From positions 1 through 23,568 of the forward strand of contig JALHJB010000027.1 in the NCBI GenBank assembly GCA_022839745.1: a stretch of DNA of 23,568 nt. The letters run 5' to 3'. This document shows positions 14,743-23,501 of the stretch, piece by piece. Source of the DNA: Actinomycetes bacterium. GTDB lineage: Bacteria > Actinomycetota > Coriobacteriia > Anaerosomatales > Anaerosomataceae. The notes under the pieces were generated by a model that made no database searches, was not told the DNA's origin, and saw nothing but the letters and a program-made list of their open reading frames with translations. The first letter of the stretch is position 1; each line of letters starts with the position of its first letter. The translations under genes and the position numbers were made by a program.

Positions 14743-15866
14743 GTGAGCAGGGATCCACCACACCAGCCAAGGTCTACTTCGCTCCGATGCGCTCACCGAT
14801 GAAGCGCAGCATGGTCGCTCGGGTCGGCGGATTGCTGGGCAGGGCGGGGTTGGCCGATGCCATCGCGGATGGCGACCTGGTCGCCGTGAAGCTGCACTTC
14901 GGGGAGCAGGGAAACACGGGATTCGTGAGCCCCGTGTACCTGCGCGAGGTGGTCAGACGCATCCGTGACGCGGGCGGGAAACCGTTCCTCACGGACGCCA
15001 ACACCCTGTACCGCGGCGAGCGGGCGAACGCGGTCGAGCACCTGGCGTGCGCGATCCATAATGGGTTCTCCTTCGCCACGGTGGATGCGCCGCTCATCAT
15101 CGCCGACGGACTCGACGGCCGCGACGCCGTGGAGGTCCCAGTGAACGGCAAGCACTTCGAGTCGGTCCGCATCGGCTCGGCGGTCATGCACGCCGACGCG
15201 ATGGTGGTGGTCACGCACGTGAAGGGCCACGAGGCGACCGGGTTCGGCGGCGCCCTCAAGAACGTGGGCATGGGACTCGGATGCCGCTCGGCGAAGCAGC
15301 GCATGCACTCCGACTTCAAGCCCGAGGTGACCCCGGAGACCTGCACCGCGTGCGCGCGGTGTGTGCGCTGGTGTCCGGTCAAGGCCATCACGATCGGGCC
15401 CGATCGCTACGCGGTCGTCGACTATGACGTCTGTTACGGCTGCGGCGAGTGTGTTGCCGCGTGCCCGTACGGCGCGATCGCCACGCAGTGGAAGACCGAC
15501 GCTACGAGCATCCAGGAGAAGATCGTGGAGCACGTGGCTGGAGCGCTGGACGGCAAGGACGGCAAGGCCGTGTACCTGTCGTTCGTCACCGCCGTCACCC
15601 CGGATTGCGACTGCTTCTCGTTCTCCGACGCGCCGATCGTCCCGGACATCGGTGTTCTTGCCTCCACCGATATCGTCGCGATCGAGCAGGCGGCGTTCGA
15701 TCTCGTCACCCAGGCGCAGGGTCTCACGGGTTCTCGCGGTGAGGGCCTCAGCGCTGGCGCCGACAAGTTCATCGCCATCACCGGTGTGGACGGCACGCAT
15801 GCGATAACGTATGCGGAGGAAATGGGACTGGGAACGACCAGCTACGAGCTGGTTCGGGTGGACTAG
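14739..15866 (+). CDS. DUF362 protein with two [4Fe-4S] ferredoxin motifs
   Basis: The GTG start overlaps the ROK kinase stop. In this 375-residue protein the first ~195 residues are DUF362 (VAVKLHFGEQGNTGFVSP; FLTDANTLY; VVVTHVKGHEATGFGGALKNVGMGLG). Two ferredoxin cluster motifs follow: C202-x2-C205-x2-C208-x3-C212 and C232-x2-C235-x2-C238-x3-C242. After them the DUF362 part resumes, with PDCDCFSFSDAPIVPDIGVL. Such proteins are common in anaerobes and are thought to be iron-sulfur redox or cluster-handling proteins; the reaction is not known. It is cytoplasmic by sequence. Coupling to the kinase may be only an operon arrangement. Confidence 0.88.
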   Translation: MSEQGSTTPAKVYFAPMRSPMKRSMVARVGGLLGRAGLADAIADGDLVAVKLHFGEQGNTGFVSPVYLREVVRRIRDAGGKPFLTDANTLYRGERANAVEHLACAIHNGFSFATVDAPLIIADGLDGRDAVEVPVNGKHFESVRIGSAVMHADAMVVVTHVKGHEATGFGGALKNVGMGLGCRSAKQRMHSDFKPEVTPETCTACARCVRWCPVKAITIGPDRYAVVDYDVCYGCGECVAACPYGAIATQWKTDATSIQEKIVEHVAGALDGKDGKAVYLSFVTAVTPDCDCFSFSDAPIVPDIGVLASTDIVAIEQAAFDLVTQAQGLTGSRGEGLSAGADKFIAITGVDGTHAITYAEEMGLGTTSYELVRVD

Positions 15867-15898
15867 CGCGTGCAGTCACGAGCCGACAGGAGCATCCA

Positions 15899-17014
15899 GT
15901 GGACTACTTCGACCTTCTGAAGCGCGCATGGACCATCACCTGGCGCTACAAAGCCCTCTGGGTGCTTGGGCTGTTCGTGGGCGCGGTGAGCGGTGGTTCC
16001 ACTGGCGGTGTTGGCAGCAACTACTCCATGAGCTCGCAGGACTTCTCGGGAGACGTCGGGCAGGCCTTCACGCAGATGGAGCGCTGGGCCACCGACAACC
16101 TGGCGCTGATAGCCGTGGTGGCCGGCGTGCTCGTGATCATCTCGCTCGCGCTGTGGGTCCTGTCGGTCGCCGCGCAGGGCGGGATCGCATACGGGACGAA
16201 CGAAGCCGCCGAGGGACGCGCGCCGTCGCTCGGTATGGCGTGGTCCGTGGGCTTCTCGAAGTGGGGCCGCACCTTCATGATCCAGTTCGTGCTGGGGCTA
16301 CCCGTTCTGCTGATGGTGATGATCATGGGCGGCGTGCTGGTCGCATCCGGGCTGGCTGGCGTATCCGGTGGCGAGGCGGCCGCGGGCGTGGGCATCTGTC
16401 TGTTCTTCCCGATCCTGCTGGTCGTCATTCTCGCGGCCTCGTTCATTATCGGTATCCTCCTGCCGATGGCTGTTCGCTACGGCGTGCTCCTCGATGTGAG
16501 CTTCGGCCAGGCCATCAAGCGGGCGTGGGACGACCTGTGGGGCAAAAAGGGCCTGTTCGTGTTCTGGCTCGTCATGCTGCTTCCCGGCCTCGCGTATGGC
16601 GTCGCGGTCACTGTCATCGCCATCCCGCTCGCGATCCCGCTGGTGTTCCTGTTCATCGCCGAGCAGTTCGTGATGGCGATCGCGCTGATCGTGCTCATGG
16701 TCCTCGTGCTCATGCTCCCCGGCGCGATCTACGGCACGTTTGTCAACGCCGCATGGACGCTCTTCTTCCGCCGCGTCGCCGGTCTCGACCCGGATGTGTC
16801 CTCCGCGGCTCCCGTGTACGACGGACCGCTGTCCGGCGGCGACGCGGGGGCCTACGCGCCGCCCGCACCTCCCGTCATGCCGGATGGCGGATACGTGCCG
16901 CCACCACCTCCGGCGTACGTGCCTGGCGGAGCGTCCGGTGAGGGGCAGGGCCTTCCGGTGGGATCCGAGGACGTCGAGACAGCCGGCGAGGACATGCCGC
17001 CGTCAGATGCCTGA
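15899..17014 (+). CDS. Polytopic membrane protein with Pro-rich C-terminal tail
   Basis: The GTG at 15899 follows AGGAG at suitable spacing. The 371-residue protein opens with FDLLKRAWTITWRYKALWVLGLFVG, then a Gly/Ser-rich loop, and has about five or six hydrophobic segments (near residues 75-100, 125-150, 165-190, 215-245 and 255-280). The tail from about residue 300 is rich in Pro, Gly and Tyr (GGYVPPPPPAYVPGG) and ends acidic. The first part resembles the broad group of uncharacterised membrane proteins related to the glycerophosphodiesterase membrane domain. No catalytic motif is seen. Its 3' end overlaps rsmI by eight bases. Confidence 0.75.
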   Translation: MDYFDLLKRAWTITWRYKALWVLGLFVGAVSGGSTGGVGSNYSMSSQDFSGDVGQAFTQMERWATDNLALIAVVAGVLVIISLALWVLSVAAQGGIAYGTNEAAEGRAPSLGMAWSVGFSKWGRTFMIQFVLGLPVLLMVMIMGGVLVASGLAGVSGGEAAAGVGICLFFPILLVVILAASFIIGILLPMAVRYGVLLDVSFGQAIKRAWDDLWGKKGLFVFWLVMLLPGLAYGVAVTVIAIPLAIPLVFLFIAEQFVMAIALIVLMVLVLMLPGAIYGTFVNAAWTLFFRRVAGLDPDVSSAAPVYDGPLSGGDAGAYAPPAPPVMPDGGYVPPPPPAYVPGGASGEGQGLPVGSEDVETAGEDMPPSDA

Positions 17015-17843
17015 GACGAGCGGAGTCCTGCTGGTTTGCGCAACGCCCATCGGCAATCTGGGCGACGTGACCCTGCGCGTGCTTGATGCGCTCCGGACCG
17101 CTGACGTGATCGCGGCCGAGGACACCCGCGTGACCCGCAAGCTGCTCGCTCGCTACGAGATCCGTACGCCGCTCGAGTCCTACCACGAGCACAACCGTGC
17201 CGTTAAGACACCCGAGCTGGTGGACCGCATCGAGAGGGGAGAGAGGATCGCGCTGGTCTCCGACGCCGGCACGCCCGGCGTCTCCGACCCCGGCGAGCAG
17301 CTCGTCGACGCGTGCCTGGAGGCCGGTCTCACCGTGGAGGTCCTGCCCGGCGCTTCGGCCATCCTCACGGCCCTCGTCGCCAGCGGCCTGCCCGCCCACG
17401 CGTTCTACTTCGGCGGCTTCCTGCCACGCAAGCAAGGCGAAAGGTTCCGCGCGCTTCAGAAGCTGGCCGACCTGGACGCCACGCTCGTCTTCTACGAATC
17501 GCCCGGTCGGACACCCGCCACGCTCGCCTCGATCGCTGAAGCGCTCCCGGGTCGTCGCGCGGCCGTTGCACGCGAGCTCACAAAGCTGCACGAGGAGATC
17601 GTGCGAGGCGAGGTGGGGGAGCTTGCCGAGCGCTACGCCGACCGTGAGATCAGGGGCGAGGTCGTGCTGCTCGTGGGGCCTCGCGAGGAGCCCGTCCAGC
17701 TGCTGATCGATGAGGAGTCGGTCCGCGAGAAGCTCGCGGCGGCCATCGCCGCTGGTGCCACCCGCCGCGACGCGGTGCGTGACGTGGCCCGCGAGATGGG
17801 GCTTCCAAGAAACGACGTCTACCGGCTGTCGCTGGGGCTGTAG
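17007..17843 (+). CDS. rsmI: 16S rRNA (cytidine1402-2'-O)-methyltransferase RsmI
   Basis: RsmI methylates the ribose of C1402 in the ribosomal P-site region, using S-adenosylmethionine. The 278-residue protein has the family motifs CATPIGNLGD (11-20), AEDTRVTRKLL (37-47), SDAGTPGVSDPG (85-96), VLPGASAILTAL, FYFGGFLPRKQGER and FYESPGRTPATL, and the C-terminal RNA-binding extension ending LPRNDVYRLSLGL. The start is the ATG at 17007, overlapping the previous stop by eight bases, with GAGGA about a dozen bases upstream. It lies beside abrB-like and metG as in Bacillus. Confidence 0.95.
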   Translation: MPETSGVLLVCATPIGNLGDVTLRVLDALRTADVIAAEDTRVTRKLLARYEIRTPLESYHEHNRAVKTPELVDRIERGERIALVSDAGTPGVSDPGEQLVDACLEAGLTVEVLPGASAILTALVASGLPAHAFYFGGFLPRKQGERFRALQKLADLDATLVFYESPGRTPATLASIAEALPGRRAAVARELTKLHEEIVRGEVGELAERYADREIRGEVVLLVGPREEPVQLLIDEESVREKLAAAIAAGATRRDAVRDVAREMGLPRNDVYRLSLGL

Positions 17844-17864
17844 AGCGGCGCCTTCACGGCACGG

Positions 17865-18107
17865 CTACAGGCCCTTGATCTCCGTGACGCACGCCGTGCA
17901 CACCGTGCGGCCCCTGACCGGCTGCACCCGCTCTTCGCTCCCGCAGATCACGCATGACTCCCGGTACTTCTCCAGGATGATGCGCTCTCCGTCGACCGAT
18001 ATCGAGAGCGGATCCTTGACGTGTATGCCGAGGGTTCGCCGCAGCTCCATGGGGATGACGATGCGCCCGAGGTCGTCGACCCGGCGCACGATACCGGTGT
18101 CGTTCAT
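17865..18107 (-). CDS. AbrB/SpoVT-type transcription regulator with C-terminal zinc ribbon
   Basis: The 80-residue protein starts at MNDTGIVRRVDDLGRIVIP, with AAAGGGG upstream. Residues 1-48 are an AbrB swapped-hairpin DNA-binding domain very close to Bacillus AbrB (STGIVRKVDELGRVVIPIEL in that protein). The C-terminal part has two CXXC pairs (C52/C55 and C70/C73) that can form a small zinc ribbon in place of the AbrB multimerisation domain. It is likely a dimeric or tetrameric transition-state type regulator. It faces metG with 115 bases between, so the two are transcribed divergently, and it converges with rsmI. Confidence 0.9.
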   Translation of the reverse strand: MNDTGIVRRVDDLGRIVIPMELRRTLGIHVKDPLSISVDGERIILEKYRESCVICGSEERVQPVRGRTVCTACVTEIKGL

Positions 18108-18165
18108 GCTGCGCCCCTTTCGAGCAACTGCTCTGATCGCGCGGTGCGGTATCATGTGGGACTGT

Positions 18166-18178
18166 CCGGAACATCCGG
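18166..18178. repeat. Short inverted repeat between abrB-like and metG
   Basis: CCGGA-ACA-TCCGG is a small dyad within the divergent promoter region. A TATCAT (18150-18155) just before it could be a -10 box for metG. It may be an operator, possibly for the AbrB-like protein, but it is short and unproven. Confidence 0.25.
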
Positions 18179-18222
18179 CGTCGCTTCCATAAATACCCAT
18201 ATTGAAGACGAGGTAACCACCG

Positions 18223-19785
18223 GTGAGCAAGCCGCCGTTTTACGTCACCACGCCAATCTACTATGTCAACGCTGAACCGCACCTGGGCACAGCGTACACA
18301 ACGATCGCGGCCGACGCCGTTGCGCGGTATCGCCGTATGACCGGACACGACGTCCGCTTCCTCACGGGGCTCGACGAGCATGGACAGAAGATCGCCCAGG
18401 CTGCCGAGGAGCACGGGGTGTCTCCGCAGGAGTGGGTGGACTCGATCGCACCCACGTTCACGAGCGCGTGGGAGATGCTCGGCATCACCTACGACGACTT
18501 CATCCGCACCACCGAAGATCGCCACAAGCGTGGTGTGCAGGCGTTCTGGCAGAAGCTGCATGACGACGGTCACCTCTATCAGGGCAACTACGAGGGCTGG
18601 TACTGCGTGCCGGATGAGACGTACTGGACCGAGGACCAGCTCGAGGAGCCCGGCGTCTGCCCGCAGTGCGGGCGCGAGGTGAAGTTCATCCGCGAGGACA
18701 ACTGGTTCTTCAAGCTCTCCGAGTTCCAGCAGCCCCTGCTCGACTTCTACGCCGCAAACCCCGAGTTCGTGCAGCCGGAGACACGGCGCAACGAGGTCGT
18801 CTCCTTCGTGCAGGGCGGCCTCAAAGACCTCTCGATCTCGCGCACCACGTTCTCCTGGGGCGTGCCCATCCCGTTTGCCGAGGGACACGTCACGTACGTG
18901 TGGATCGACGCCCTGCTCAACTACATCACGGCGCTCGGCTACGGCAGCGACGACCCGGCGGATCAGGAGCGTTTCGCGCGGTACTGGCCGGCCGATATCC
19001 ACTTCGTGGGCAAGGACATCATCCGCTTCCACTGCGTGATCTGGCCGGCCATGCTCATGGCTGCGGGCATCGAGCCGCCAAAGAGCGTGTTCGCGCACGG
19101 CTTCCTGCTCACCAAGGGCGAGAAGATGAGCAAGTCCAAGGGCAACGCGCAGACTCCTGCCTCGCTGGTGGAGCGCTTCGGTGTGGACGCGTACCGTTAC
19201 TACTTCCTGCGCGACGTCTCCTTCGGCCACGACGGTTCGATCTCGATCGAGGGCATGGTCCAGCGATACAACGGTGACCTCGCCAACGACTGGGGCAATC
19301 TCTGTTCGCGGCTCTTCAACATGACCGAGAAGTACCTCGACGGCGCGGCGCCGGCGGCGCCGGATCTCACGGCTGAGGCCGACGATGACGCCACGATGCG
19401 CGCGATCGCGGGCAAGCTCCCCGAGACCTATGAGGACCACATGCGGCGCCTCGACTACTCGGCAGCGCTCGAGAGCGCATGGGAGCTCATCAAGTTCGCG
19501 AACCGCTACATCGAGAACAGCGCGCCGTGGACGCTTGCCAAGGAGGGCGATACCGTCCGGCTGGCGGCCGTGCTCTACAACGCGCTCGAGGCCGTGCGCA
19601 TCTCGGCGCTCTTCACGGCTCCCGTGATGCCGAACACCTCCGCCGAGGTCTGGCGGCGCCTCGGCCTTGGCGATATCACCGCGGTGACCGATGTGTGTGC
19701 CGCCGCCGAGTGGGGCGGTCTGCCCGAGGGCTCGCGTGTGACCAAGGGAGACGCGCTCTTCCCGCGTATGTACGACGAGGTGTAG
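18223..19785 (+). CDS. metG: Methionyl-tRNA synthetase
   Basis: This class I synthetase charges tRNA-Met with methionine. Visible motifs in 520 residues are YVTTPIYYVNAEPHLGTAYT (the HIGH-type HLGT at 20-23), GLDEHGQKI, a reduced zinc knuckle region (WYCVPDETYW and CPQCGRE), FSWGVPIPF, YVWIDALLNYI and KMSKS (301-305). The C-terminal anticodon-binding helices follow. There is no extra C-terminal tRNA-binding (Trbp111-like) domain, as is usual for short actinobacterial MetRS. The GTG start has GAGGT upstream. Confidence 0.97.
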   Translation: MSKPPFYVTTPIYYVNAEPHLGTAYTTIAADAVARYRRMTGHDVRFLTGLDEHGQKIAQAAEEHGVSPQEWVDSIAPTFTSAWEMLGITYDDFIRTTEDRHKRGVQAFWQKLHDDGHLYQGNYEGWYCVPDETYWTEDQLEEPGVCPQCGREVKFIREDNWFFKLSEFQQPLLDFYAANPEFVQPETRRNEVVSFVQGGLKDLSISRTTFSWGVPIPFAEGHVTYVWIDALLNYITALGYGSDDPADQERFARYWPADIHFVGKDIIRFHCVIWPAMLMAAGIEPPKSVFAHGFLLTKGEKMSKSKGNAQTPASLVERFGVDAYRYYFLRDVSFGHDGSISIEGMVQRYNGDLANDWGNLCSRLFNMTEKYLDGAAPAAPDLTAEADDDATMRAIAGKLPETYEDHMRRLDYSAALESAWELIKFANRYIENSAPWTLAKEGDTVRLAAVLYNALEAVRISALFTAPVMPNTSAEVWRRLGLGDITAVTDVCAAAEWGGLPEGSRVTKGDALFPRMYDEV

Positions 19786-19816
19786 CCGCGCCGAGCCCGG
19801 AAGGAGGGAGTCGACT

Positions 19817-20668
19817 GTGGTCGAATCGCTGCCTGCACTGCCCGATCTGGGCGTCCCTTCGGTCGACGCTCACGCGCACCTTGCGATGCTCGAAGACCCG
19901 GCCGCGGCGCTTGTCCGCGCGTCGCGTGCGGGGATCGCGCTGGTGGCCACGGTCGTCGACCTCACCGAGTCGCCTGAGGCGACACTGGGCGGGCTCGAGG
20001 GCTGGATGTCGGCTGCAGGACGGTATCTCGAGCCCGAGGGCCTCGCTGTCCCCGAGGTGCGGCTGATCGTGGGTTGGCATCCGCACAACGCGAGCGCGGG
20101 CGATGACGCGCTGTTCGCACGGCTCCGTGAGCTCGCGGCCGACCCGCGCGTGGGCGGCTTCGGCGAACTCGGCCTTGACTTCCACTACGACCACTCGCCA
20201 CGCGACGATCAGCGCGCGTGGTTCCGCCGCCACCTCGAGCTTGCGCGAGAGGTCGGTCTTCCGGTGGAGATCCACCTGCGCGAGGCGCACGACGAGGGTC
20301 TGGCACTGCTGCGTGAGGTGGGCGTTCCCGAGGCCGGCTGCATCATCCACTGCTTCACGGAAGGCCCGGAGCTGGCCGAGCGGTTCCTCGAGCTCGGCTG
20401 CCACATCTCGTTCGCCGGACCGGTCACGTTCAAGAAGGCCGAGGCGCTCCGCGAGGCCGCGCGCATCGTGCCGCTCGACCGGCTGCTGGTGGAGACCGAC
20501 TGCCCCTTCCTGGCACCGCACCCGTATCGCGGGCGGCCGAACGAGCCGGCCTTTGCGGTGCTCAACGCCGCAACAGTGGCCGACGTGAAGGGCGTCGCGC
20601 ACGCCGAGGTGGCCGCGGCGGCTCTCGAGAACGCCCGGACGTTGTTCGGGCGGCGGCACGTACGGTGA
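19817..20668 (+). CDS. tatD: TatD-family metal-dependent hydrolase
   Basis: TatD proteins are metal-dependent nucleases or hydrolases of the amidohydrolase fold. In 283 residues the metal site is complete: VDAHAHL (H19, H21), GELGLD (E117), EIHLREAHDE (H153), IIHCFTEG (H178) and VETDCPFLAPHPYRGRPNEP (D228). GGAGGGAG precedes the GTG start at good spacing, 31 bases after metG, as in the Bacillus metS-yabD pair. The 3' end overlaps the flavoprotein start. The substrate in this organism is not known. Confidence 0.93.
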   Translation: MVESLPALPDLGVPSVDAHAHLAMLEDPAAALVRASRAGIALVATVVDLTESPEATLGGLEGWMSAAGRYLEPEGLAVPEVRLIVGWHPHNASAGDDALFARLRELAADPRVGGFGELGLDFHYDHSPRDDQRAWFRRHLELAREVGLPVEIHLREAHDEGLALLREVGVPEAGCIIHCFTEGPELAERFLELGCHISFAGPVTFKKAEALREAARIVPLDRLLVETDCPFLAPHPYRGRPNEPAFAVLNAATVADVKGVAHAEVAAAALENARTLFGRRHVR

Positions 20669-21333
20669 GCGGCGATGAACGGACCGCGCGCGACGCCGTG
20701 GCGAGCGGCGACGCACTGATCGCGCCCGATCCGGTGACCGCGCCTCGTCCGCTCGTGCTCGGCATCGCCGGGAGTCCGCGACGAGGCGGCAACAGCGACA
20801 CGCTGCTGGCGGCGGCACTCGACGGTGCCGCGGAGGCCGGGGTCGCCACCGACACCCTCGCGGCGGCCGGGCTCGGCCTTGCGCCGTGCCGTGGCTGCAA
20901 CACCTGCTCGCGGACGGGGGAGTGCATCCTTTCCGACCCGTGGCGTGACGTCTTCGAGAGGATCGACCGGGTCGACGCGCTCATCGTCGCGTCGCCCGTC
21001 TACTTCGCCACTGTGCCTGCGGTGCTGAAGATCCTCTACGACCGCATGCAGCCCTACTGGGCGCGCACGCACGTCCTCGGCCACCCCCGGCCCGCTCGCC
21101 GGCCGGGGGCGATCCTGCTCGCCCGCTCCGGGGGAGACCCGTACGGGTTCGACGCCGCCGAGGCGACCACGCGCAGCGTGCTTGCGGTTCTCGGGATCGA
21201 TGTGCTCGATGTGCTCAAGGTGGCAGGGCTCGATGCCGGGGGCGACGTGGCACACCATCCGGAGGCGCTCACCGGCGCACGGCTGCTGGGCAGCGCGGTC
21301 GCGCTGGAGGCGATCCGCCGCCGATCCGGTTAG
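20665..21333 (+). CDS. Fe-S flavoprotein / NADPH-dependent FMN reductase family
   Basis: The GTG start overlaps the tatD stop (GTGA). The protein is 222 residues, with about 28 N-terminal residues before the flavodoxin-like fold. Motifs are the FMN phosphate loop GSPRRGGNSD (36-45), a compact cysteine motif C75-x2-C78-x2-C81-x5-C87 as in iron-sulfur flavoproteins (Isf), SPVYFATVPAVLKILYDRM (110-128) and a late region LGIDVLDVLKVAGLD. Isf-type proteins carry FMN and a [4Fe-4S] cluster and reduce oxygen, peroxide or other acceptors with ferredoxin. Its partner could be any ferredoxin in the cell. It is an addition to the usual tatD-yabE gene order. Confidence 0.85.
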   Translation: MSGDERTARDAVASGDALIAPDPVTAPRPLVLGIAGSPRRGGNSDTLLAAALDGAAEAGVATDTLAAAGLGLAPCRGCNTCSRTGECILSDPWRDVFERIDRVDALIVASPVYFATVPAVLKILYDRMQPYWARTHVLGHPRPARRPGAILLARSGGDPYGFDAAEATTRSVLAVLGIDVLDVLKVAGLDAGGDVAHHPEALTGARLLGSAVALEAIRRRSG

Positions 21334-21441
21334 CGCGCCGGTCGTCGTCACAGCGGGTCCGTTCGTACGTCGTGCCGCCAGCCGTGGCCCGAATCCGTCC
21401 ACCGGGCGTCGCCGTTCGTCGGGTCGCAGGTCAGAGCGCGT

Positions 21442-21470
21442 GGAACGTTTCCGGGCGACTGGGCTATACT
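21442..21470 (+). promoter_or_regulatory. Promoter of the yabE-like gene
   Basis: TATACT (21465-21470) is a near-perfect -10 box, 47 bases before the start codon. The -35 region holds GGAACG at 21442-21447 (17-base spacer), which is not a good housekeeping match. This 184-base gap (21334-21517) shows no gene, and the start has GAGAGG six bases upstream. Confidence 0.5.
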
Positions 21471-21517
21471 TTAAAGGTCGCGTCTGTGACAGAACTGTAA
21501 CCGGTCGAGAGGCTTGT

Positions 21518-22606
21518 ATGCGTACGCCGGTCCGTCCGGCCCGCTTGCTGAAGAACCATCACGTCGCAGTAGTGCTCCTCGCAGTCGTCGTCGCAGCCAG
21601 CACATTCGTTGCACTTGCATGGGCCGATAAGGGCGTCACCGTCGTTGTCGACGGCAAGGTCGCCTATCACAAGACTGATGCTGACACCGTTGCCGACGTC
21701 CTCGCCGAGGTCGACATCGACCTTGACGACGGCGACCTCGTGTCCCCGCTACCCGAGCAGCCTGTGGCCGATGGCGCCGAGATCGTCGTTCGCCAGGCGG
21801 TTCCCGTCACCATCGAGTGCAACGGCACGCAGGTCGATGTGAACGTCATCGGCACCACCGTGGCGGACGCACTCGTCACCGTGGGCCTCGATCCCTCGGC
21901 GGGACTCGCGGTCGACCCTCCGATCGACGCCATGTTGTCCGAAGAGATGACCATCACCGCTACCGACGTCTTCCTCCGTGTGCTGAAGGAGGACGCTGTG
22001 GTGGCGTTCGAAACGATCGAGGAGCCCGACGCCGACCTCTACGTGGGGCAGCGCACGGTCGTGCAGGAAGGTGCCGAGGGACGTGCGATCCGCGTGTATC
22101 AGCTCACCATGCAGGGCGAGGTCGAGGTGGCGCGCACGGTGAAGGCCGAGGAGATCCTCGTGGAGCCCGTTCCCGCGATCGTGCGGGTCGGAACCAAGCC
22201 CAAGCCGGAGCCGCAGGTGCCGAGAGTCGCCCGCCAGCCCAGGATGCCCGGCGGGGCCGATGCGGGAGCGGCGGGTCCGGACGAAGGCCGCACGCTTCGT
22301 GTGAGCGCCACGGCATACACGCCCTGGGATCCCGGTTGCGGTGGCCTGAGCGTTATCGAGCGCAAACTGGCGGCCTATGACGCACCTGCGGGATGGGGCA
22401 TCGTTGCCGTGGATCCCTCGGTGATCCCGCTTGGCACGAAGTTGTACGTTCCGGGGTACGGCTACGCATACGCGGCTGATACCGGGGGCGCCATCAAGGG
22501 CGCCGAGATCGATGTGTGCTTCTGGTCCGGGGGATCCTCGGCAGCGCATGCCCGGGCGGTCGCCTGGGGCCGACGCACCGTCACCGTCACGATCCTCGAC
22601 CAGTAG
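21518..22606 (+). CDS. YabE-like cell-wall protein: DUF348 repeats, G5 and 3D domains
   Basis: The ATG at 21518 gives 362 residues. A membrane or signal segment (VAVVLLAVVVAASTFVALAWA) is followed by two DUF348 ubiquitin-like repeats (GVTVVVDGKVAYHKTDADTV; TIECNGTQVDVNVIGTTVADAL), a G5 domain (about 160-225), a Pro/Gly-rich linker and a C-terminal 3D domain. The 3D domain shows its aspartates in VAVDPSVIPLGTKLYVPG, ADTGGAIKG and EIDVCF. This is the layout of Bacillus YabE and of actinobacterial Rpf-type wall enzymes without the Rpf lysozyme-like domain; 3D domains are linked to lytic transglycosylase activity. It acts outside the cell on peptidoglycan, most likely in wall remodelling. It has its own promoter and is followed closely by rsmA. 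Confidence 0.9.
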   Translation: MRTPVRPARLLKNHHVAVVLLAVVVAASTFVALAWADKGVTVVVDGKVAYHKTDADTVADVLAEVDIDLDDGDLVSPLPEQPVADGAEIVVRQAVPVTIECNGTQVDVNVIGTTVADALVTVGLDPSAGLAVDPPIDAMLSEEMTITATDVFLRVLKEDAVVAFETIEEPDADLYVGQRTVVQEGAEGRAIRVYQLTMQGEVEVARTVKAEEILVEPVPAIVRVGTKPKPEPQVPRVARQPRMPGGADAGAAGPDEGRTLRVSATAYTPWDPGCGGLSVIERKLAAYDAPAGWGIVAVDPSVIPLGTKLYVPGYGYAYAADTGGAIKGAEIDVCFWSGGSSAAHARAVAWGRRTVTVTILDQ

Positions 22607-22619
22607 GCCCGGGAAGCGC

Positions 22620-23501
22620 GTGCCGTACTCGAGGCTGGCCAATCCGTCGGCAACGATCGCTGTCCTCGAGCGCCACGGCCTCCGCACCCGCAAAGCGCTC
22701 GGCCAGCACTTCCTGATCGACGACAACGTCGTTGGCCGCATCGTGCGTGAGGCCGGCATCGCGCCCGGCGAGCGGGTCCTCGAGATCGGCCCGGGTGTCG
22801 GAACCCTTACCGACGCGCTGCTCGAGGCGGGGGCGGACGTCGTTGCCGTTGAGTTCGACGATCGTCTGTTGCCGGTGCTGGCCGATCTCGCCGAAGAGCG
22901 CGGCGGTCTCACCGTGGTGCACGCTGATGCCGTGAGTGTCCCGGTCGACGCGCTTGGCACCGGTCGCTGCGCTCCGCGGGCGCTTGTGGCCAACCTCCCG
23001 TACGCGGTGGCGGCCACCGTCGTACTCCGCTTTTTCGAGGAGATGCCGTCGCTCGAGCGGGCGGTGGTGATGGTGCAGGCCGAGGTTGCCGAGCGCATGT
23101 CCGCGCGCCCAGGCACCAAAGCGTACGGGGCGTACACGGTGAAGCTGGGGCTCTATGCGCGCGCCGCGGGCAGGTTCCCCGTCCCCCGGTCGTGCTTCCT
23201 GCCGCCACCACGCGTGGATTCGTCCGTGATCACGCTGGTCCGCCACTCCACGGCCGCTGACGCGGTGCTGCTTGCTTCGGCGGCGCGGGCGGCGGACGCT
23301 GCCTTCTCGCAGCGTCGTAAGACGCTCCGCAACTCGTTTGCCGCGGGCCTGGGTATCAGCACCACCGAGGCGACATCCCTGCTGGAGGCGGCGGGTATCG
23401 ACTCCGGCGCACGGGCCGAGACCCTCGATGTCGACCGGTTCCTCCGCCTGGGAGCGGCGCTTCACGAGCACGGAAGCATCCCTAATCCTGGGGAGCGTTG
23501 A
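22620..23501 (+). CDS. rsmA: 16S rRNA adenine dimethyltransferase RsmA (KsgA)
   Basis: RsmA adds two methyl groups to each of A1518 and A1519 in 16S rRNA. The start is the GTG at 22620 (CGGGAAG upstream), 13 bases after the yabE-like stop. Motifs in 293 residues are ALGQHFLID (26-34), EIGPGVGTLT (55-64), AVEFDDRL, the NLPY catalytic motif (125-128), VMVQAEVAERM and a CFLPPPRVDS segment, then the C-terminal helical domain. The order is that of Bacillus yabE-ksgA except that rnmV, usually between them, is absent. The stop codon is embedded in the TTGACA box of the next promoter. Confidence 0.95.
   Translation: MPYSRLANPSATIAVLERHGLRTRKALGQHFLIDDNVVGRIVREAGIAPGERVLEIGPGVGTLTDALLEAGADVVAVEFDDRLLPVLADLAEERGGLTVVHADAVSVPVDALGTGRCAPRALVANLPYAVAATVVLRFFEEMPSLERAVVMVQAEVAERMSARPGTKAYGAYTVKLGLYARAAGRFPVPRSCFLPPPRVDSSVITLVRHSTAADAVLLASAARAADAAFSQRRKTLRNSFAAGLGISTTEATSLLEAAGIDSGARAETLDVDRFLRLGAALHEHGSIPNPGER

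Noticed and set aside
15811..16941. 376-residue + strand frame overlapping the polytopic membrane protein
   Set aside because: Arg-rich shadow frame; the 15899-17014 frame has a ribosome-binding site and sensible membrane segments.
17854..19440. 528-residue minus-strand frame over metG and the abrB-like gene
   Set aside because: It lies antisense to metG, which is unambiguous, and has no motifs of its own.
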